Shown here: piece after piece, positions 25,446 through 33,785 of the stretch
How the letters are laid out: each line of letters opens with the position of its first letter
How positions within the stretch are numbered: the stretch's first letter is position 1
NCBI RefSeq assembly: GCF_022811645.1
Contig: NZ_CP094534.1
Location: 2,108,001-2,172,000, forward strand
Reading direction: 5' to 3'
DNA from: Hymenobacter monticola
Lineage (GTDB): Bacteria > Bacteroidota > Bacteroidia > Cytophagales > Hymenobacteraceae
DNA: 64,000 nt
Translations under genes and position numbers: made by a program
The notes under the pieces: generated by a model
Seen by the model: only the letters and a program-made list of their open reading frames with translations
Database searches by the model: none
What the model was told of the DNA's origin: nothing

Positions 25446-25461
25446 AGTATGCAAGCATACT
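25446..25461. promoter_or_regulatory. Operator-like dyad before the distal tonB
   Basis: AGTATGC-AA-GCATACT is a perfect 7-bp inverted repeat with a 2-base centre, too tight for a hairpin loop, in a T-rich setting about 100 bases upstream of the distal tonB start. Confidence 0.45.
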
Positions 25462-25486
25462 TTTTTCTTTAGCAATTTGAAAAACG

Positions 25487-25529
25487 AAAAACCCCGAACC
25501 CAGCCGCGAGGCTTTGTTCGGGGTTTTCT
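25487..25529 (-). terminator. Intrinsic terminator after the proximal tonB gene
   Basis: Stem AACCCCGAAC (25490-25499) and GTTCGGGGTT (25516-25525), flanked by A- and T-runs. It ends the exbB-exbD-exbD-tonB transcript and leaves the second tonB behind a separate promoter region. Confidence 0.85.
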
Positions 25530-25559
25530 TGGTGCTGGCATTAAGACCAGTACTGTTCC

Positions 25560-26393
25560 TTACTGGATTTTGAAGGTAATCGGCACCGTAAACGATACGC
25601 TTACTGCGCGGCCGTTCTGCTTGCCGGGGATGAACTTGGGCAGGGTTTTCACCGCCCGAATCGTTTCCTCGTCCAAGCCCGAACCCAGGCCTTTCACCAC
25701 CTTCACATCCGAAACGTCGCCTTGGGCATTCACCGTGAAGCTCACGAAAATGCGGCCTTCGACTTGGTTGCGGAGTGCCAGGGGCGGATACTTAGTGGCT
25801 TTCTGGATGGCTGCTACGATGGCACCGTTGCCGCCGCCGCCGGGCAGCTGGGGCATCTGCTCCACGTAGGTGTAGACTTTGTTTTCTACTACCTCTTCCA
25901 CCACTTTGTCGCCTTCGCCCGAAAGTTCCGTAAGGTCTGGAGGAGCGGCATCGGTGTTGCCTTTCACGGTCACCGTCGACACAGCTTTGTCCTTCAGTTC
26001 TTCCTGGTCCGGCACCTCTTCCTTTTTCACTTCCTCATCCTTCTTCACCACCGGCGGGGTGAATTTGATGGTGGTGAGTTTGGGGGGCGGGGGTGGCGGT
26101 GCCTCGGGGGGAGGCGGCGGGGGTGGGGGCTTGGTTTCGTCCAGCGGAGGAGCGTCCATCAGCACGTTCTCCTGCAGGTTTTTCTTCGGCTCTTTCGGCA
26201 TCTTATCTTTCAGATACTGCGAAATGAGCGGGAAGGCAATCAGCAGCAGGAAAAAAGCCGTGGCAATAATCAACGCCCGGGTTACGTGGCGCTGGTACAA
26301 CCGACGAAGCACGTAGGCTCCGTACGCCTTATTGCGGCCCTCAAAAACGATATCGTTTAAGCTGGCCTTGGCGATTTGCGCATTGTCCATCAT
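25560..26393 (-). CDS. tonB: TonB-family energy transducer (proximal copy)
   Basis: 277 residues. The N-terminal signature LNDIVFEGRNKAYGAYVLRR precedes a membrane helix (ALIIATAFFLLLIAFPLI), then a strongly proline-rich spacer (PPPPPPPPEAPPPPPP) that can span the periplasm, and a C-terminal TonB domain (LPGGGGNGAIVAAIQKA, GRIFVSFTVNAQGDVSDV, VSFTVPITFKIQ). Its start overlaps the exbD stop by 4 bases, a sign of coupled translation. It is paralogous to the distal copy, which has a longer, less proline-rich spacer; the two may serve different receptors. Confidence 0.96.
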   Translation of the reverse strand: MMDNAQIAKASLNDIVFEGRNKAYGAYVLRRLYQRHVTRALIIATAFFLLLIAFPLISQYLKDKMPKEPKKNLQENVLMDAPPLDETKPPPPPPPPEAPPPPPPKLTTIKFTPPVVKKDEEVKKEEVPDQEELKDKAVSTVTVKGNTDAAPPDLTELSGEGDKVVEEVVENKVYTYVEQMPQLPGGGGNGAIVAAIQKATKYPPLALRNQVEGRIFVSFTVNAQGDVSDVKVVKGLGSGLDEETIRAVKTLPKFIPGKQNGRAVSVSFTVPITFKIQ

Positions 26394-26926
26394 AAGCCAG
26401 ATTCTTTAATAAGGTCTAAGTCGTCTTTGAACACCTTCACCAGCGCGTATTTCTTCTGGTTCGTGATATTCATCTCATCCAGAATGTCCACCATGTTCTT
26501 GTACTTGGCGTCCTCCGTCGGCTTGATGAGGATGATGGGCTCGGGGCTCTGGCGCTGGCGGTCCAACAGAACTTTGCGGATGCCATCGGCCGAATAATTG
26601 GTCACTTTCAGCTCGGGCTTCGGTACGGTTTTGTCGTTGGGCGTGTTCAGGCCGAAGTAGTAATACGCTTTGTTATCCTTGCCGAGCAGGATGGTCATGG
26701 CCTGCGAGGCCTTGATTTTGGTGTCCTCCACGTCGTCGGTTTTCTTCACCGGCATCGTGAGCTGCATCACGTTGGGCTTGGCGAAGGTAGTCGTCAGCAT
26801 GAAGAAGGTGAGCAGGAGGAAGGCCAAGTCAACCATCGGGGTCATGTCGATTTTGGTCGACATTTTCTTGGCCCGCTTTTTCCCACCTTTCCCACCGGAA
26901 TCGGCTTTTCCTTGAATTTCTGCCAT
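26390..26926 (-). CDS. exbD: ExbD/TolR biopolymer transporter (copy 2 in the operon)
   Basis: 178 residues. The basic N-terminus (GGKGGKKRAKKMST) precedes the ExbD membrane helix IDMTPMVDLAFLLLTFFMLT, with the conserved proton-path Asp in MVDLAF. A periplasmic domain follows with PIILIKPTEDAKYKNMVDIL. With ExbB it forms the proton-driven motor for TonB. Overlap with tonB downstream and a 57-base gap from the other exbD upstream place it in one operon. Confidence 0.95.
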   Translation of the reverse strand: MAEIQGKADSGGKGGKKRAKKMSTKIDMTPMVDLAFLLLTFFMLTTTFAKPNVMQLTMPVKKTDDVEDTKIKASQAMTILLGKDNKAYYYFGLNTPNDKTVPKPELKVTNYSADGIRKVLLDRQRQSPEPIILIKPTEDAKYKNMVDILDEMNITNQKKYALVKVFKDDLDLIKESGL

Positions 26927-26983
26927 GGGATTTACAAAAGTGAATGAACCGGAAAATAAAAGGCTTGCGTGGCTAAGTCGAAA

Positions 26984-27613
26984 TTACTTAGCAGCAACGG
27001 GCGCGTTTTCCAGGTCGGTAATGAGGTTGAAGCGGTTGATGTCGCGTTCCTGCAACAGCTTAATCACCTGCTGCACCGTGGGCACGTCGGCGTTGCCGTC
27101 GCCTTTGATGGCGATAAACGTTTGCTTTTTGAAAAGCGCCAGGTTGGCCCGGCGGGCTTCCATTACCCAATCAATAAGCTGATTATTGAGCGAGTCAATC
27201 GGAATACCCGGCTGTTGCGAGTTAAGCGACTTGCGTTCTTCCTTCTCTACATTGAGATAGGAACCCAACTGGTTGATGGGAAGGCCGAAGTTGGGCAGAT
27301 TGCTGAATTCCTTGGCTTGAGCCGCCGTAAAGTTGACGCCGTACTTGGCAGCAACCTTTTGCAGAATCTGCGTTTTGGTTTTTGCGTCATCAACCCCAAA
27401 AAACACGCGCTTCTTGTTGTCGATGGTCAGCGTAATCACGTTGCTCTCGGGGAGCTTAATCTCCGAGATGGAAGATGGCGTGTCCACTACCACCGTCTCT
27501 TCAGGGGCGAACTTGGTGGTGAGCATGAAGAACGTCACCAGCAAGAAGGCCAGGTCCACCATCGGCGTCATGTCGAGCGACGGCGAGGTACGGTGCGGTT
27601 TTACTTTAGGCAT
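26984..27613 (-). CDS. exbD: ExbD/TolR biopolymer transporter (copy 1 in the operon)
   Basis: 209 residues. The membrane helix is LDMTPMVDLAFLLVTFFMLTT, given here as DMTPMVDLAF then LLVTFFMLTT, with the conserved Asp. The periplasmic part (FIAIKGDGNADVPTVQQVIK) is longer than in the second copy. Bacteroidota TonB operons typically carry two different ExbD proteins, which may form a heterodimer inside the ExbB ring. A hairpin with a T-rich tail separates it from exbB. Confidence 0.95.
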   Translation of the reverse strand: MPKVKPHRTSPSLDMTPMVDLAFLLVTFFMLTTKFAPEETVVVDTPSSISEIKLPESNVITLTIDNKKRVFFGVDDAKTKTQILQKVAAKYGVNFTAAQAKEFSNLPNFGLPINQLGSYLNVEKEERKSLNSQQPGIPIDSLNNQLIDWVMEARRANLALFKKQTFIAIKGDGNADVPTVQQVIKLLQERDINRFNLITDLENAPVAAK

Positions 27614-27632
27614 TGCGAGGTGGGATTAAAAG

Positions 27633-27670
27633 GGGGCAATTCGTTCTGGATTAGCTGAACGAATCACCCC
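27633..27670 (-). terminator. Attenuator-like hairpin between exbB and exbD
   Basis: GGGG (27633-27636) plus ATTCGTTC (27639-27646) pair with GAACGAAT (27657-27664) plus CCCC (27667-27670), with one small internal loop. On the minus strand the stem is followed by CTTTTAAT. It is a weak terminator or RNA-processing site that could lower exbD expression relative to exbB. Confidence 0.55.
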
Positions 27671-27700
27671 GCATTTTAGTGCATCGGTGAAAGACGGAAA

Positions 27701-28588
27701 TTAAACCGTCCGAACCGGCTGGCCCGCGTTGTTGCCGTGCTGGCCGGCAAACGTTTGGATAATGCTGAAACCGGCTTCGTCGATGCTGTAGGTCAGCTCG
27801 TCAATTTTGCTGGTGAAGTAGTTGTAGGCTACGATGGCAAGAGCCGATGTACCGATACCGAGAGCCGTGTTGATAAGAGCTTCCGAGATACCGTTTGCCA
27901 GAGCTACGGCGTCGGGGCTACCGGCTTGGGCCAGAGCGGCGAAGGCGTTAATCATGCCGAATACCGTACCGAGCAGACCGGTCAGGGTGGCGATAGAAGC
28001 CAGCGTCGAGATGATAACCAGGTTCTTTTCGAGCATCGGCAGCTCCAGAGCAGTGCTTTCCTCGATTTCTTTCTGGATAGCCAGTACGCGCTGGTCGGTG
28101 CCCATCGAGGTTTCACGCGACATTTCGTTGTACTTCAACAGGCCGGCTTTCACCACGTTGGCTACCGAGCCTTTCTGCTGGTCGCACACGGCGAGAGCGC
28201 CGTTGATGTCGTTGGCGTTCAGCTTCTGACGTACGCTGCGCACGAAGGACTCGATGCTCTTGCTGCCTTTGGCTTTGCTGATGGTGAGGGCCCGCTCAAT
28301 GGAGAAGGTGATAACGCAGAGCAGCATGGTCATCAGGATGGGTACGATAACACCACCCTTGTAAACTATACCCAGGTAGTCGCCAGCCATGGGGTTGTTT
28401 TTGTTGTCGCCGCCTTGGAAGTGGCTGCCGTCGCCGAGCACGAACTTATAGACTACAACGCTGACGATAAAGGCAAGGATGATAACCAGGACGGAGAACA
28501 GCGAGGCTCCACCGCTGCTTTGGGCTTCGGCTTTAGCGGCCGTAGCGGCGGGCCGGGGGCTCGTATTCATGGCATTTTTCTGTTCCAT
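27701..28588 (-). CDS. exbB: ExbB/TolQ/MotA proton channel protein
   Basis: 295 residues from ATG 28588. One N-terminal helix (SLFSVLVIILAFIVSVVVYK), then three helices of the MotA/TolQ/ExbB domain (GGVIVPILMTMLLCVITFSI; LEKNLVIISTLASIATLTGL with LLGTVFGMINAF; ALGIGTSALAIVAYNYF). The extra N-terminal helix is usual for Bacteroidota ExbB. It forms the pentameric motor ring with ExbD that energises TonB. First gene of the operon; a consensus promoter lies at 28767-28798. Confidence 0.95.
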   Translation of the reverse strand: MEQKNAMNTSPRPAATAAKAEAQSSGGASLFSVLVIILAFIVSVVVYKFVLGDGSHFQGGDNKNNPMAGDYLGIVYKGGVIVPILMTMLLCVITFSIERALTISKAKGSKSIESFVRSVRQKLNANDINGALAVCDQQKGSVANVVKAGLLKYNEMSRETSMGTDQRVLAIQKEIEESTALELPMLEKNLVIISTLASIATLTGLLGTVFGMINAFAALAQAGSPDAVALANGISEALINTALGIGTSALAIVAYNYFTSKIDELTYSIDEAGFSIIQTFAGQHGNNAGQPVRTV

Positions 28589-28766
28589 TGTTCCGGAGTG
28601 TTTGGGGTTGGTTGTTTGAAGTAGTTGAATTGAGTGGGTAAAGAAAAAGCAAAAAAAGTTGGTTAGAAACGCTGCAACGGCAGGGGCGCTTTGAAAATCC
28701 CGCAATGAATAGGATTAAAATAGCACTTACCTAAGGTCAAAATGTCTCAGTGCCGTCTTAGCTGGG

Positions 28767-28798
28767 CAAACCTAACCAAAAACAGCCGCCCGACCAAA
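28767..28798 (-). promoter_or_regulatory. Consensus Bacteroidota promoter for the exbB operon
   Basis: Read on the minus strand: TTTG at 28798-28795, a 20-base spacer, then TAGGTTTG at 28774-28767. This fits the TTTG / TAnnTTTG consensus exactly. Predicted start near 28760 gives a leader of about 170 bases. Confidence 0.6.
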
Positions 28799-28856
28799 GA
28801 AAAACTGACCGGGGCTTACCTAATCGGGATATAAGGGCGAAAGAAATCTGCCAACG

Positions 28857-29711
28857 CTAATTCGAGCCCTTGGGTTGGGCAAGGTGCTGTTTGGCCTGCT
28901 CCCAATACACATCCATCTGGGCCAGCGTGAGGTCGGCTAGCTGCTGGCCGCTGGCCGAAGCAGCGCTTTCCAGGTACTGAAAGCGGCTGATAAACTTGCG
29001 GTTGGTGCGCTCCAATGCTTCTTCGGGGTTGATGCCGGCAAAGCGCGCAAAGTTCACCAGGGAAAATAGCAGGTCGCCGAACTCGTCGGCAGCGCGCTCA
29101 GCGTTCATTTGGTCTGCTTGGCCGTGGCCGTATTCCTGGCCAAACTCGCGCAATTCTTCTTGCACTTTCTGCCACACCTGCGTGGGCTCTTCCCAATCGA
29201 AGCCGGCGCCGCGGGCTTTTTCCTGGATGCGCATGGCCTTCACCAGGGCCGGAAGGGAGGTGGGCACGCCGCTCAGCACGCCCTTATTGCCTTTTTCCTT
29301 CAGTTTGAGCTGCTCCCAGTTGCGCTTCACGGCGTCTTCGTCGTCGGCCTGCACGTCGCTGTAGATGTGCGGGTGGCGCGAAATGAGCTTTTCGCACTGG
29401 GCGTTGAGCACGTCGGCGATGTCGAAAGCGCCTTGCTCGGCGGCAATGCGGGCGTAGAAAATCAGGTGCAGCATGACGTCGCCCAGTTCCTTTTTAAGGT
29501 CGGGCAGGTCGTCGCGCAGAATGGCGTCGCTGATTTCGTAGGTTTCCTCAATGGTGAGGTGGCGCAGGCTTTGCAGGGTTTGCTTTTTGTCCCAGGGGCA
29601 CTCAGTGCGCAGGCGGTCAAGCACGTCGAGCAGGCGTCCAAAGGCTTCGAGCTGGGCCGGGCGCCGGGCGCTGGTAAGCAGGGCGGTAGGGTCGGGGGAG
29701 GAATTTTCCAT
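28857..29711 (-). CDS. mazG: Nucleoside triphosphate pyrophosphohydrolase MazG
   Basis: 284 residues with two MazG-type halves. The first has CPWDKKQTLQSLRHLTIEET, the metal-binding EETYE and ELGDVMLHL; the second has ERAADEFGDLLFSLVNFARF. It hydrolyses non-canonical and excess NTPs to NMP and pyrophosphate, cleaning the nucleotide pool. Divergent from glmM with only 73 bases between them. A TATCTTTG element ends 6 bases before the ATG at 29711, raising the possibility of a leaderless mRNA. Confidence 0.95.
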   Translation of the reverse strand: MENSSPDPTALLTSARRPAQLEAFGRLLDVLDRLRTECPWDKKQTLQSLRHLTIEETYEISDAILRDDLPDLKKELGDVMLHLIFYARIAAEQGAFDIADVLNAQCEKLISRHPHIYSDVQADDEDAVKRNWEQLKLKEKGNKGVLSGVPTSLPALVKAMRIQEKARGAGFDWEEPTQVWQKVQEELREFGQEYGHGQADQMNAERAADEFGDLLFSLVNFARFAGINPEEALERTNRKFISRFQYLESAASASGQQLADLTLAQMDVYWEQAKQHLAQPKGSN

Positions 29712-29716
29712 TGTTC

Positions 29717-29724
29717 CAAAGATA
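29717..29724 (-). promoter_or_regulatory. -7-like element (TATCTTTG) directly before mazG
   Basis: Exact match to TAnnTTTG on the minus strand, only 5 bases from the ATG. No TTTG box was seen at the usual spacing, so it is tentative. Confidence 0.4.
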
Positions 29725-29755
29725 AATCCGGCGCCGTCAACCGGGCATTCATGCC

Positions 29756-29763
29756 TAATTTTG
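29756..29763 (+). promoter_or_regulatory. -7-like element (TAATTTTG) before glmM
   Basis: Exact match to TAnnTTTG on the plus strand, 21 bases before the GTG start of glmM. No clear TTTG -33 box. Confidence 0.4.
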
Positions 29764-29784
29764 GTCTTTCAAAAAATCTACTGC

Positions 29785-31182
29785 GTGACTCTTATTAAAT
29801 CAATCTCCGGCATTCGCGGCACCATCGGCGGGCCGGTTGGGCAGGGCCTGACGCCCCTCGACGTCGTGAAATATGCCGCTGCTTACGGCTCGTGGGTGAA
29901 AACCCAGGCCACGGCCAGCAAGCTCATCGTGATTGGGCGCGACGCCCGCCTCTCGGGCGACATGGTGAGCCGGCTGGTGGCCGCCACGCTGCAAGGCCTC
30001 GGCCTCGACGTGTGCGACCTGGGCCTGAGCACCACGCCCACCGTGGAAATGGCCGTACCCGCCAAAAACGCGGCCGGTGGCATCATTCTCACCGCCTCGC
30101 ACAACCCCAAGCAGTGGAACGCGCTGAAGCTGCTCAACGCCAAGGGCGAATTCATTTCCGACACCGAAGGGCAGCAGGTGCTGGCTTCGGCCGAAAGCGA
30201 GGACTTTGATTTCGCACCGGTGACCAAACTGGGCGAATACACCACGGACGATAATTTCCTGACCACGCACATAGAAGCCATCCTGGCGCTGCCGCTGGTG
30301 GACGTGGAGGCCATTCGGGCCCGCAACTTCCGGGTAGTGGTAGATGCCGTGAACTCCTCGGGCGGCTTTGCGGTGCCGCAACTGCTGGAGGCATTGGGCG
30401 TAACGACCATCGAAAAGCTGCACTGCGAGCCCACCGGCGACTTTGCCCACAACCCCGAGCCGCTGCCCGAGCACCTGCGCGACATTGCCAAAGTGCTGGA
30501 GCGCGGCGGCTTCGACCTCGGCATTGTGGTGGACCCCGACGTGGACCGCTTGGCCCTGGTGAGCGAAAATGGCGAGATGTTCGGCGAGGAGTACACGCTG
30601 GTGGCCGTGGCCGAATACGTGCTGAAGGCCCTGGGCGGCGGCAACACCGTGAGCAACCTGAGCAGCACCCGCGCCCTGCGCGACGTGACGGAGAAGGCTG
30701 GGGGCAGCTACGCCGCTGCCGCCGTGGGCGAAGTGAACGTGGTGACCAAAATGAAGGAAACCAACGCCGTGATTGGCGGCGAAGGCAACGGCGGCATCAT
30801 CTACCCGGAACTGCACTACGGCCGCGACGCCTTGGTGGGCATCGCGCTGTTCCTGACGCACCTGGCCAAGTCGGGCCTCACGGTGAGCCGGCTGCGCAAC
30901 TCGTACCCGAGCTACTTCATCTCGAAAAACAAGATTGAGCTGACGCCGGAAATCGACACCGACAACGTGCTGGTGCAGATGCAGAAGCGCTACGCCAAGC
31001 AGCCGGTGAACACCATCGACGGCGTGAAGATTGAGTTCGACAAGGAATGGGTGCACCTGCGCAAGTCCAACACCGAGCCCATCATCCGCATCTACGCTGA
31101 GTCCGATTCCAATTCGACGGCCGACTATCTGGCCCAGAAAATCATCGGCGACATCAAGGAAATCATTGCCGTGAAGGCATAG
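29785..31182 (+). CDS. glmM: Phosphoglucosamine mutase
   Basis: 465 residues from a GTG at 29785; the conserved N-terminus is TLIKSISGIRGTIGGP. The phosphorylated serine lies in TASHNPKQWN (Ser105), the Mg2+ loop is DPDVDR, the sugar-binding loop is GEGNGG, and the phosphate-binding loop is RKSNTEPIIRIYAE. It converts glucosamine 6-phosphate to glucosamine 1-phosphate for UDP-GlcNAc. Other members of the alpha-D-phosphohexomutase family could act on glucose or mannose; the SISGIRGTIGG start and GEGNGG loop are those of Bacteroidota GlmM. The frame stays open upstream across mazG, but that part is antisense. Confidence 0.93.
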   Translation: MTLIKSISGIRGTIGGPVGQGLTPLDVVKYAAAYGSWVKTQATASKLIVIGRDARLSGDMVSRLVAATLQGLGLDVCDLGLSTTPTVEMAVPAKNAAGGIILTASHNPKQWNALKLLNAKGEFISDTEGQQVLASAESEDFDFAPVTKLGEYTTDDNFLTTHIEAILALPLVDVEAIRARNFRVVVDAVNSSGGFAVPQLLEALGVTTIEKLHCEPTGDFAHNPEPLPEHLRDIAKVLERGGFDLGIVVDPDVDRLALVSENGEMFGEEYTLVAVAEYVLKALGGGNTVSNLSSTRALRDVTEKAGGSYAAAAVGEVNVVTKMKETNAVIGGEGNGGIIYPELHYGRDALVGIALFLTHLAKSGLTVSRLRNSYPSYFISKNKIELTPEIDTDNVLVQMQKRYAKQPVNTIDGVKIEFDKEWVHLRKSNTEPIIRIYAESDSNSTADYLAQKIIGDIKEIIAVKA

Positions 31183-31186
31183 GCGA

Positions 31187-31215
31187 CAGGGCCCGGGACT
31201 AGGTTCCGGGCCCTG
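31187..31215 (+). terminator. Hairpin after glmM
   Basis: A 12-bp stem (31187-31198 with 31204-31215, CAGGGCCC / GGGCCCTG outer part) lies 5 bases after the glmM stop. The U-tract is poor (CTTGCTTC), so efficiency is uncertain. Confidence 0.6.
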
Positions 31216-31337
31216 CTTGCTTCGAGGGCAGCGAACAGCGGGCGGTATGGTTTCGGTTAAAAGTCCGACGTTTGTATCTTCATAGCCTCATCCATTGGAT
31301 GCACCCACGTCCACTGGATTGGTACCTTTTTCATCTT

Positions 31338-32507
31338 ATGGCCCTCACCACCTCCACCGCTCCCGCCTACGCCTACTTCGATAACGCCGCCACCACGCCC
31401 CTCGACCCGGAAGTGCTGGACGCCATGCTGCCGTTTATGCAGCTCCACTACGGCAACCCCAGCAGCCTGCACGGCCCCGGCCGGCAGGTGCGCTCCGCCA
31501 TCGAAAACGCCCGCAAGACGGTGGCCCACCTGCTGAATGCGGCCCCGGCCGAAATCATTTTCACCAGCGGCGGCACCGAGGCCGACAACTACGCTGCCTT
31601 CGGTAGTGTGCGCACGCTCGGCCTGAAGCACGCCATCACCTCCAAGCTAGAGCACCACGCGGTACTTCACCCCCTGCAGGCGTTGGCCAAAACGGGCGAG
31701 TTGGAATTGCACTACGTGAAGCACGACGCGCAGGGCAAGCTGGATTTGGGGCATTTGGAAGAAATGCTGGCCGCGCAGTCGCGCACTTTCGTGAGCTTGA
31801 TGCACGCCAACAACGAGATTGGTAACCTCAATGACATTGAGGCCATTGGCGAAATCTGTGCTCGCTACGATGCCGTGTTCCATACGGATACCGTGCAGAC
31901 CATGGGCCACTACCGCCACGACGTGCAGCAGCTGAAAAATCACTTTCTGGTGGGTTCGGCCCACAAGTTCCACGGGCCGAAGGGGGTAGGCTTTATCTAC
32001 ACCCGTAGCGGGCTGCAGGTGAGCCCGCTCATCCACGGCGGCTCGCAGGAGCGCAATGTGCGCTCGGGCACGGAGAATGTGTACGGCATTGTGGGCCTGG
32101 CCAAGGCTCTGGAAGTTGCGGTGCGCGACCTGGCTGCCCACCAGGCCCACGTGCAGGGGCTCAAAACCCGCTTCGTGGAAAAGCTGCGGGCCGAAATTGA
32201 CGACGTGCAGTTCAACGGCCTCTCCGAGTATGCCGACCGCAGCCTCTACACGGTGCTGAGCGTGAGCTTACCGGCCTCGGCCATCAGCGAGATGCTGCTT
32301 TTCAACCTCGACATCAGCAAAGTGGCCGCGTCGGGCGGCTCGGCCTGTACCAGCGGGGCGCAGGCCGGCTCGCACGTGCTCGAAGCCCTGGGCTGTGACC
32401 CTGAGCGCGCCACGGTGCGCTTTTCGATGAGCAAGATGAACACCGCCGCCGAGGTGGATTACGCTGTGGCGGCGCTGGCCAAGCTCTATCGGCCAGTAGC
32501 CGTCTAG
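31338..32507 (+). CDS. Cysteine desulfurase (IscS/NifS family)
   Basis: 389 residues from ATG 31338. PLP-dependent fold: YFDNAATTPLDPEV, TSGGTEADN, the PLP lysine in GSAHKFHGPKG, and the active-site cysteine in the flexible loop SGGSACTSGAQ. It removes sulfur from cysteine for iron-sulfur clusters, thiolated tRNA or cofactors. No iscU, sufU or mnmA neighbour is seen, so the acceptor cannot be named. The MnmH gene in this window consumes 2-thiouridine tRNA, which depends on such an enzyme somewhere in the cell. Convergent with the membrane protein at 32589. Confidence 0.95.
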   Translation: MALTTSTAPAYAYFDNAATTPLDPEVLDAMLPFMQLHYGNPSSLHGPGRQVRSAIENARKTVAHLLNAAPAEIIFTSGGTEADNYAAFGSVRTLGLKHAITSKLEHHAVLHPLQALAKTGELELHYVKHDAQGKLDLGHLEEMLAAQSRTFVSLMHANNEIGNLNDIEAIGEICARYDAVFHTDTVQTMGHYRHDVQQLKNHFLVGSAHKFHGPKGVGFIYTRSGLQVSPLIHGGSQERNVRSGTENVYGIVGLAKALEVAVRDLAAHQAHVQGLKTRFVEKLRAEIDDVQFNGLSEYADRSLYTVLSVSLPASAISEMLLFNLDISKVAASGGSACTSGAQAGSHVLEALGCDPERATVRFSMSKMNTAAEVDYAVAALAKLYRPVAV

Positions 32508-32517
32508 GGAAGGTCAA

Positions 32518-32576
32518 TTTTGGGAGCTGAAAGTTGGATTAAAACCTGCTTTTTGCCCAGCACTCAGCCCTCAAAA
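32518..32576. repeat. Degenerate inverted repeat, related to the GTTGAG heptamer type
   Basis: 32518-32537 and 32557-32576 are inverted copies with 15 of 20 matches, containing TTTTG.GGGCTGA-like units similar to the arrays near cvpA. It lies between convergent genes and probably represents a decayed copy. Confidence 0.5.
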
Positions 32577-32588
32577 CTTAACACTTTC

Positions 32589-33785
32589 TTAAAACTGTCC
32601 GGTGGCCCCGCCACCACCTGAATGGCCGCCGCCGAATTCGAAGCCGCCGGTAGCGGGCGCATCGGGCGCGTGGGCGGTTTGGGCCTGAATCAGGTTTTCG
32701 AGGTTGAAGTGGCGCGGCTCGTCGTCGGGCATGGAGGTGAGGCCGCCGCGGGCGGGGCGTAAGAAGCGGAGGAGCGCGCCAGCCAGCACCGTGAGCAGGG
32801 TGCCCGCGGCCACGGCCGCTACTTCGGGTGGCAGTAGCGAGCGGTAGTGCCGCAGGGTGAACAGCGAAAACGCCAGCGCCAGCAGGCCCAGCAGCAGCAA
32901 CGGCCGGTCGGCCCGGCGCAACCCCAGCACGATATAGAGCAGCGGAACACCAGCCGTGAGGGCATAGAATACCGGCGCAAAGGGAATTTGAGTGGAAGTA
33001 AATTCGTGATGCAGCTCCGCGCTGCCTTCGCGCACCACGAGGTAGTTGCCGGCTAGGTACAGCACCGCCAGGCTCAGCACCTTGAGTGTGAGCAAGCAGT
33101 TGGCGTAGTAGTCGGTCAAGTACAGGTTAGCCGCGTGCTGAGCCAGCTTACGATACAACAGCAGCAAGCCTCCGGCAGCACCCATCAAGAGGAAGGGCAA
33201 AAGCATTTGGCCCTTTGGGCTATTCAGGCCAAATAGTGCCACTAGCAGCAGCGCGGCGGCCACGGCCGCTGCCGTCACAACGGCATCGGCGTAGCGCAGG
33301 GTGGCGGCCACCAGCAAGGCCAGCACCAGCAAAACCACGAGGTAGGTAGCTCCCAAATCGAGGTGGTAGCCGCCGCGCTGGGGCCACAGGTATTCCGAAA
33401 AAGCGTAGTAGATGAGGCCGCTGGCACTGCTCAGCCCTGCATATAGCAGGGCATTGTCGACCCCCGCGTGGTAGCAGCGTTGCTCTTTGATTAGCAATTC
33501 CAGCAGCGCAAAACAAGCCACGCAAAAAACCAGCCCCGATGCAAACGGCGTGTGGCTACCGGTCATCAACAGTAAAAAGCTGCCTCCCAGCGCTACCCCG
33601 AGGCAAGAGAAAATGAACAGCCCCACGCGCAAGGGCCAAACAGGCCTGTAGTATTCCAACGGGTAAAGGGCTTCGATGGCTGCCAGCTGCTCGGAGTTTG
33701 CCAACTGCTGCCGCTGCCAGCGCGCCGCCCGTTTTCGTAGCGCCGAGTTGAACGCCCAGTCTGGATTGTAAGCCCGTATTTTCAT
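32589..33785 (-). CDS. Polytopic membrane protein with a Gly-rich C-terminal tail
   Basis: 398 residues from ATG 33785. A charged cytoplasmic N-terminus (about 1-55) is followed by roughly ten hydrophobic segments up to about residue 345. The soluble tail ends FGGGHSGGGGATGQF, a glycine-rich ending of the type found on YgcG/TPM-domain and DUF2207 proteins. Its start overlaps the stop of the DUF2157 gene by 4 bases (ATGA-type), so the two are coupled. The family is not recognised; a partner of the DUF2157 protein is inferred from the overlap. Confidence 0.82.
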   Translation of the reverse strand: MKIRAYNPDWAFNSALRKRAARWQRQQLANSEQLAAIEALYPLEYYRPVWPLRVGLFIFSCLGVALGGSFLLLMTGSHTPFASGLVFCVACFALLELLIKEQRCYHAGVDNALLYAGLSSASGLIYYAFSEYLWPQRGGYHLDLGATYLVVLLVLALLVAATLRYADAVVTAAAVAAALLLVALFGLNSPKGQMLLPFLLMGAAGGLLLLYRKLAQHAANLYLTDYYANCLLTLKVLSLAVLYLAGNYLVVREGSAELHHEFTSTQIPFAPVFYALTAGVPLLYIVLGLRRADRPLLLLGLLALAFSLFTLRHYRSLLPPEVAAVAAGTLLTVLAGALLRFLRPARGGLTSMPDDEPRHFNLENLIQAQTAHAPDAPATGGFEFGGGHSGGGGATGQF

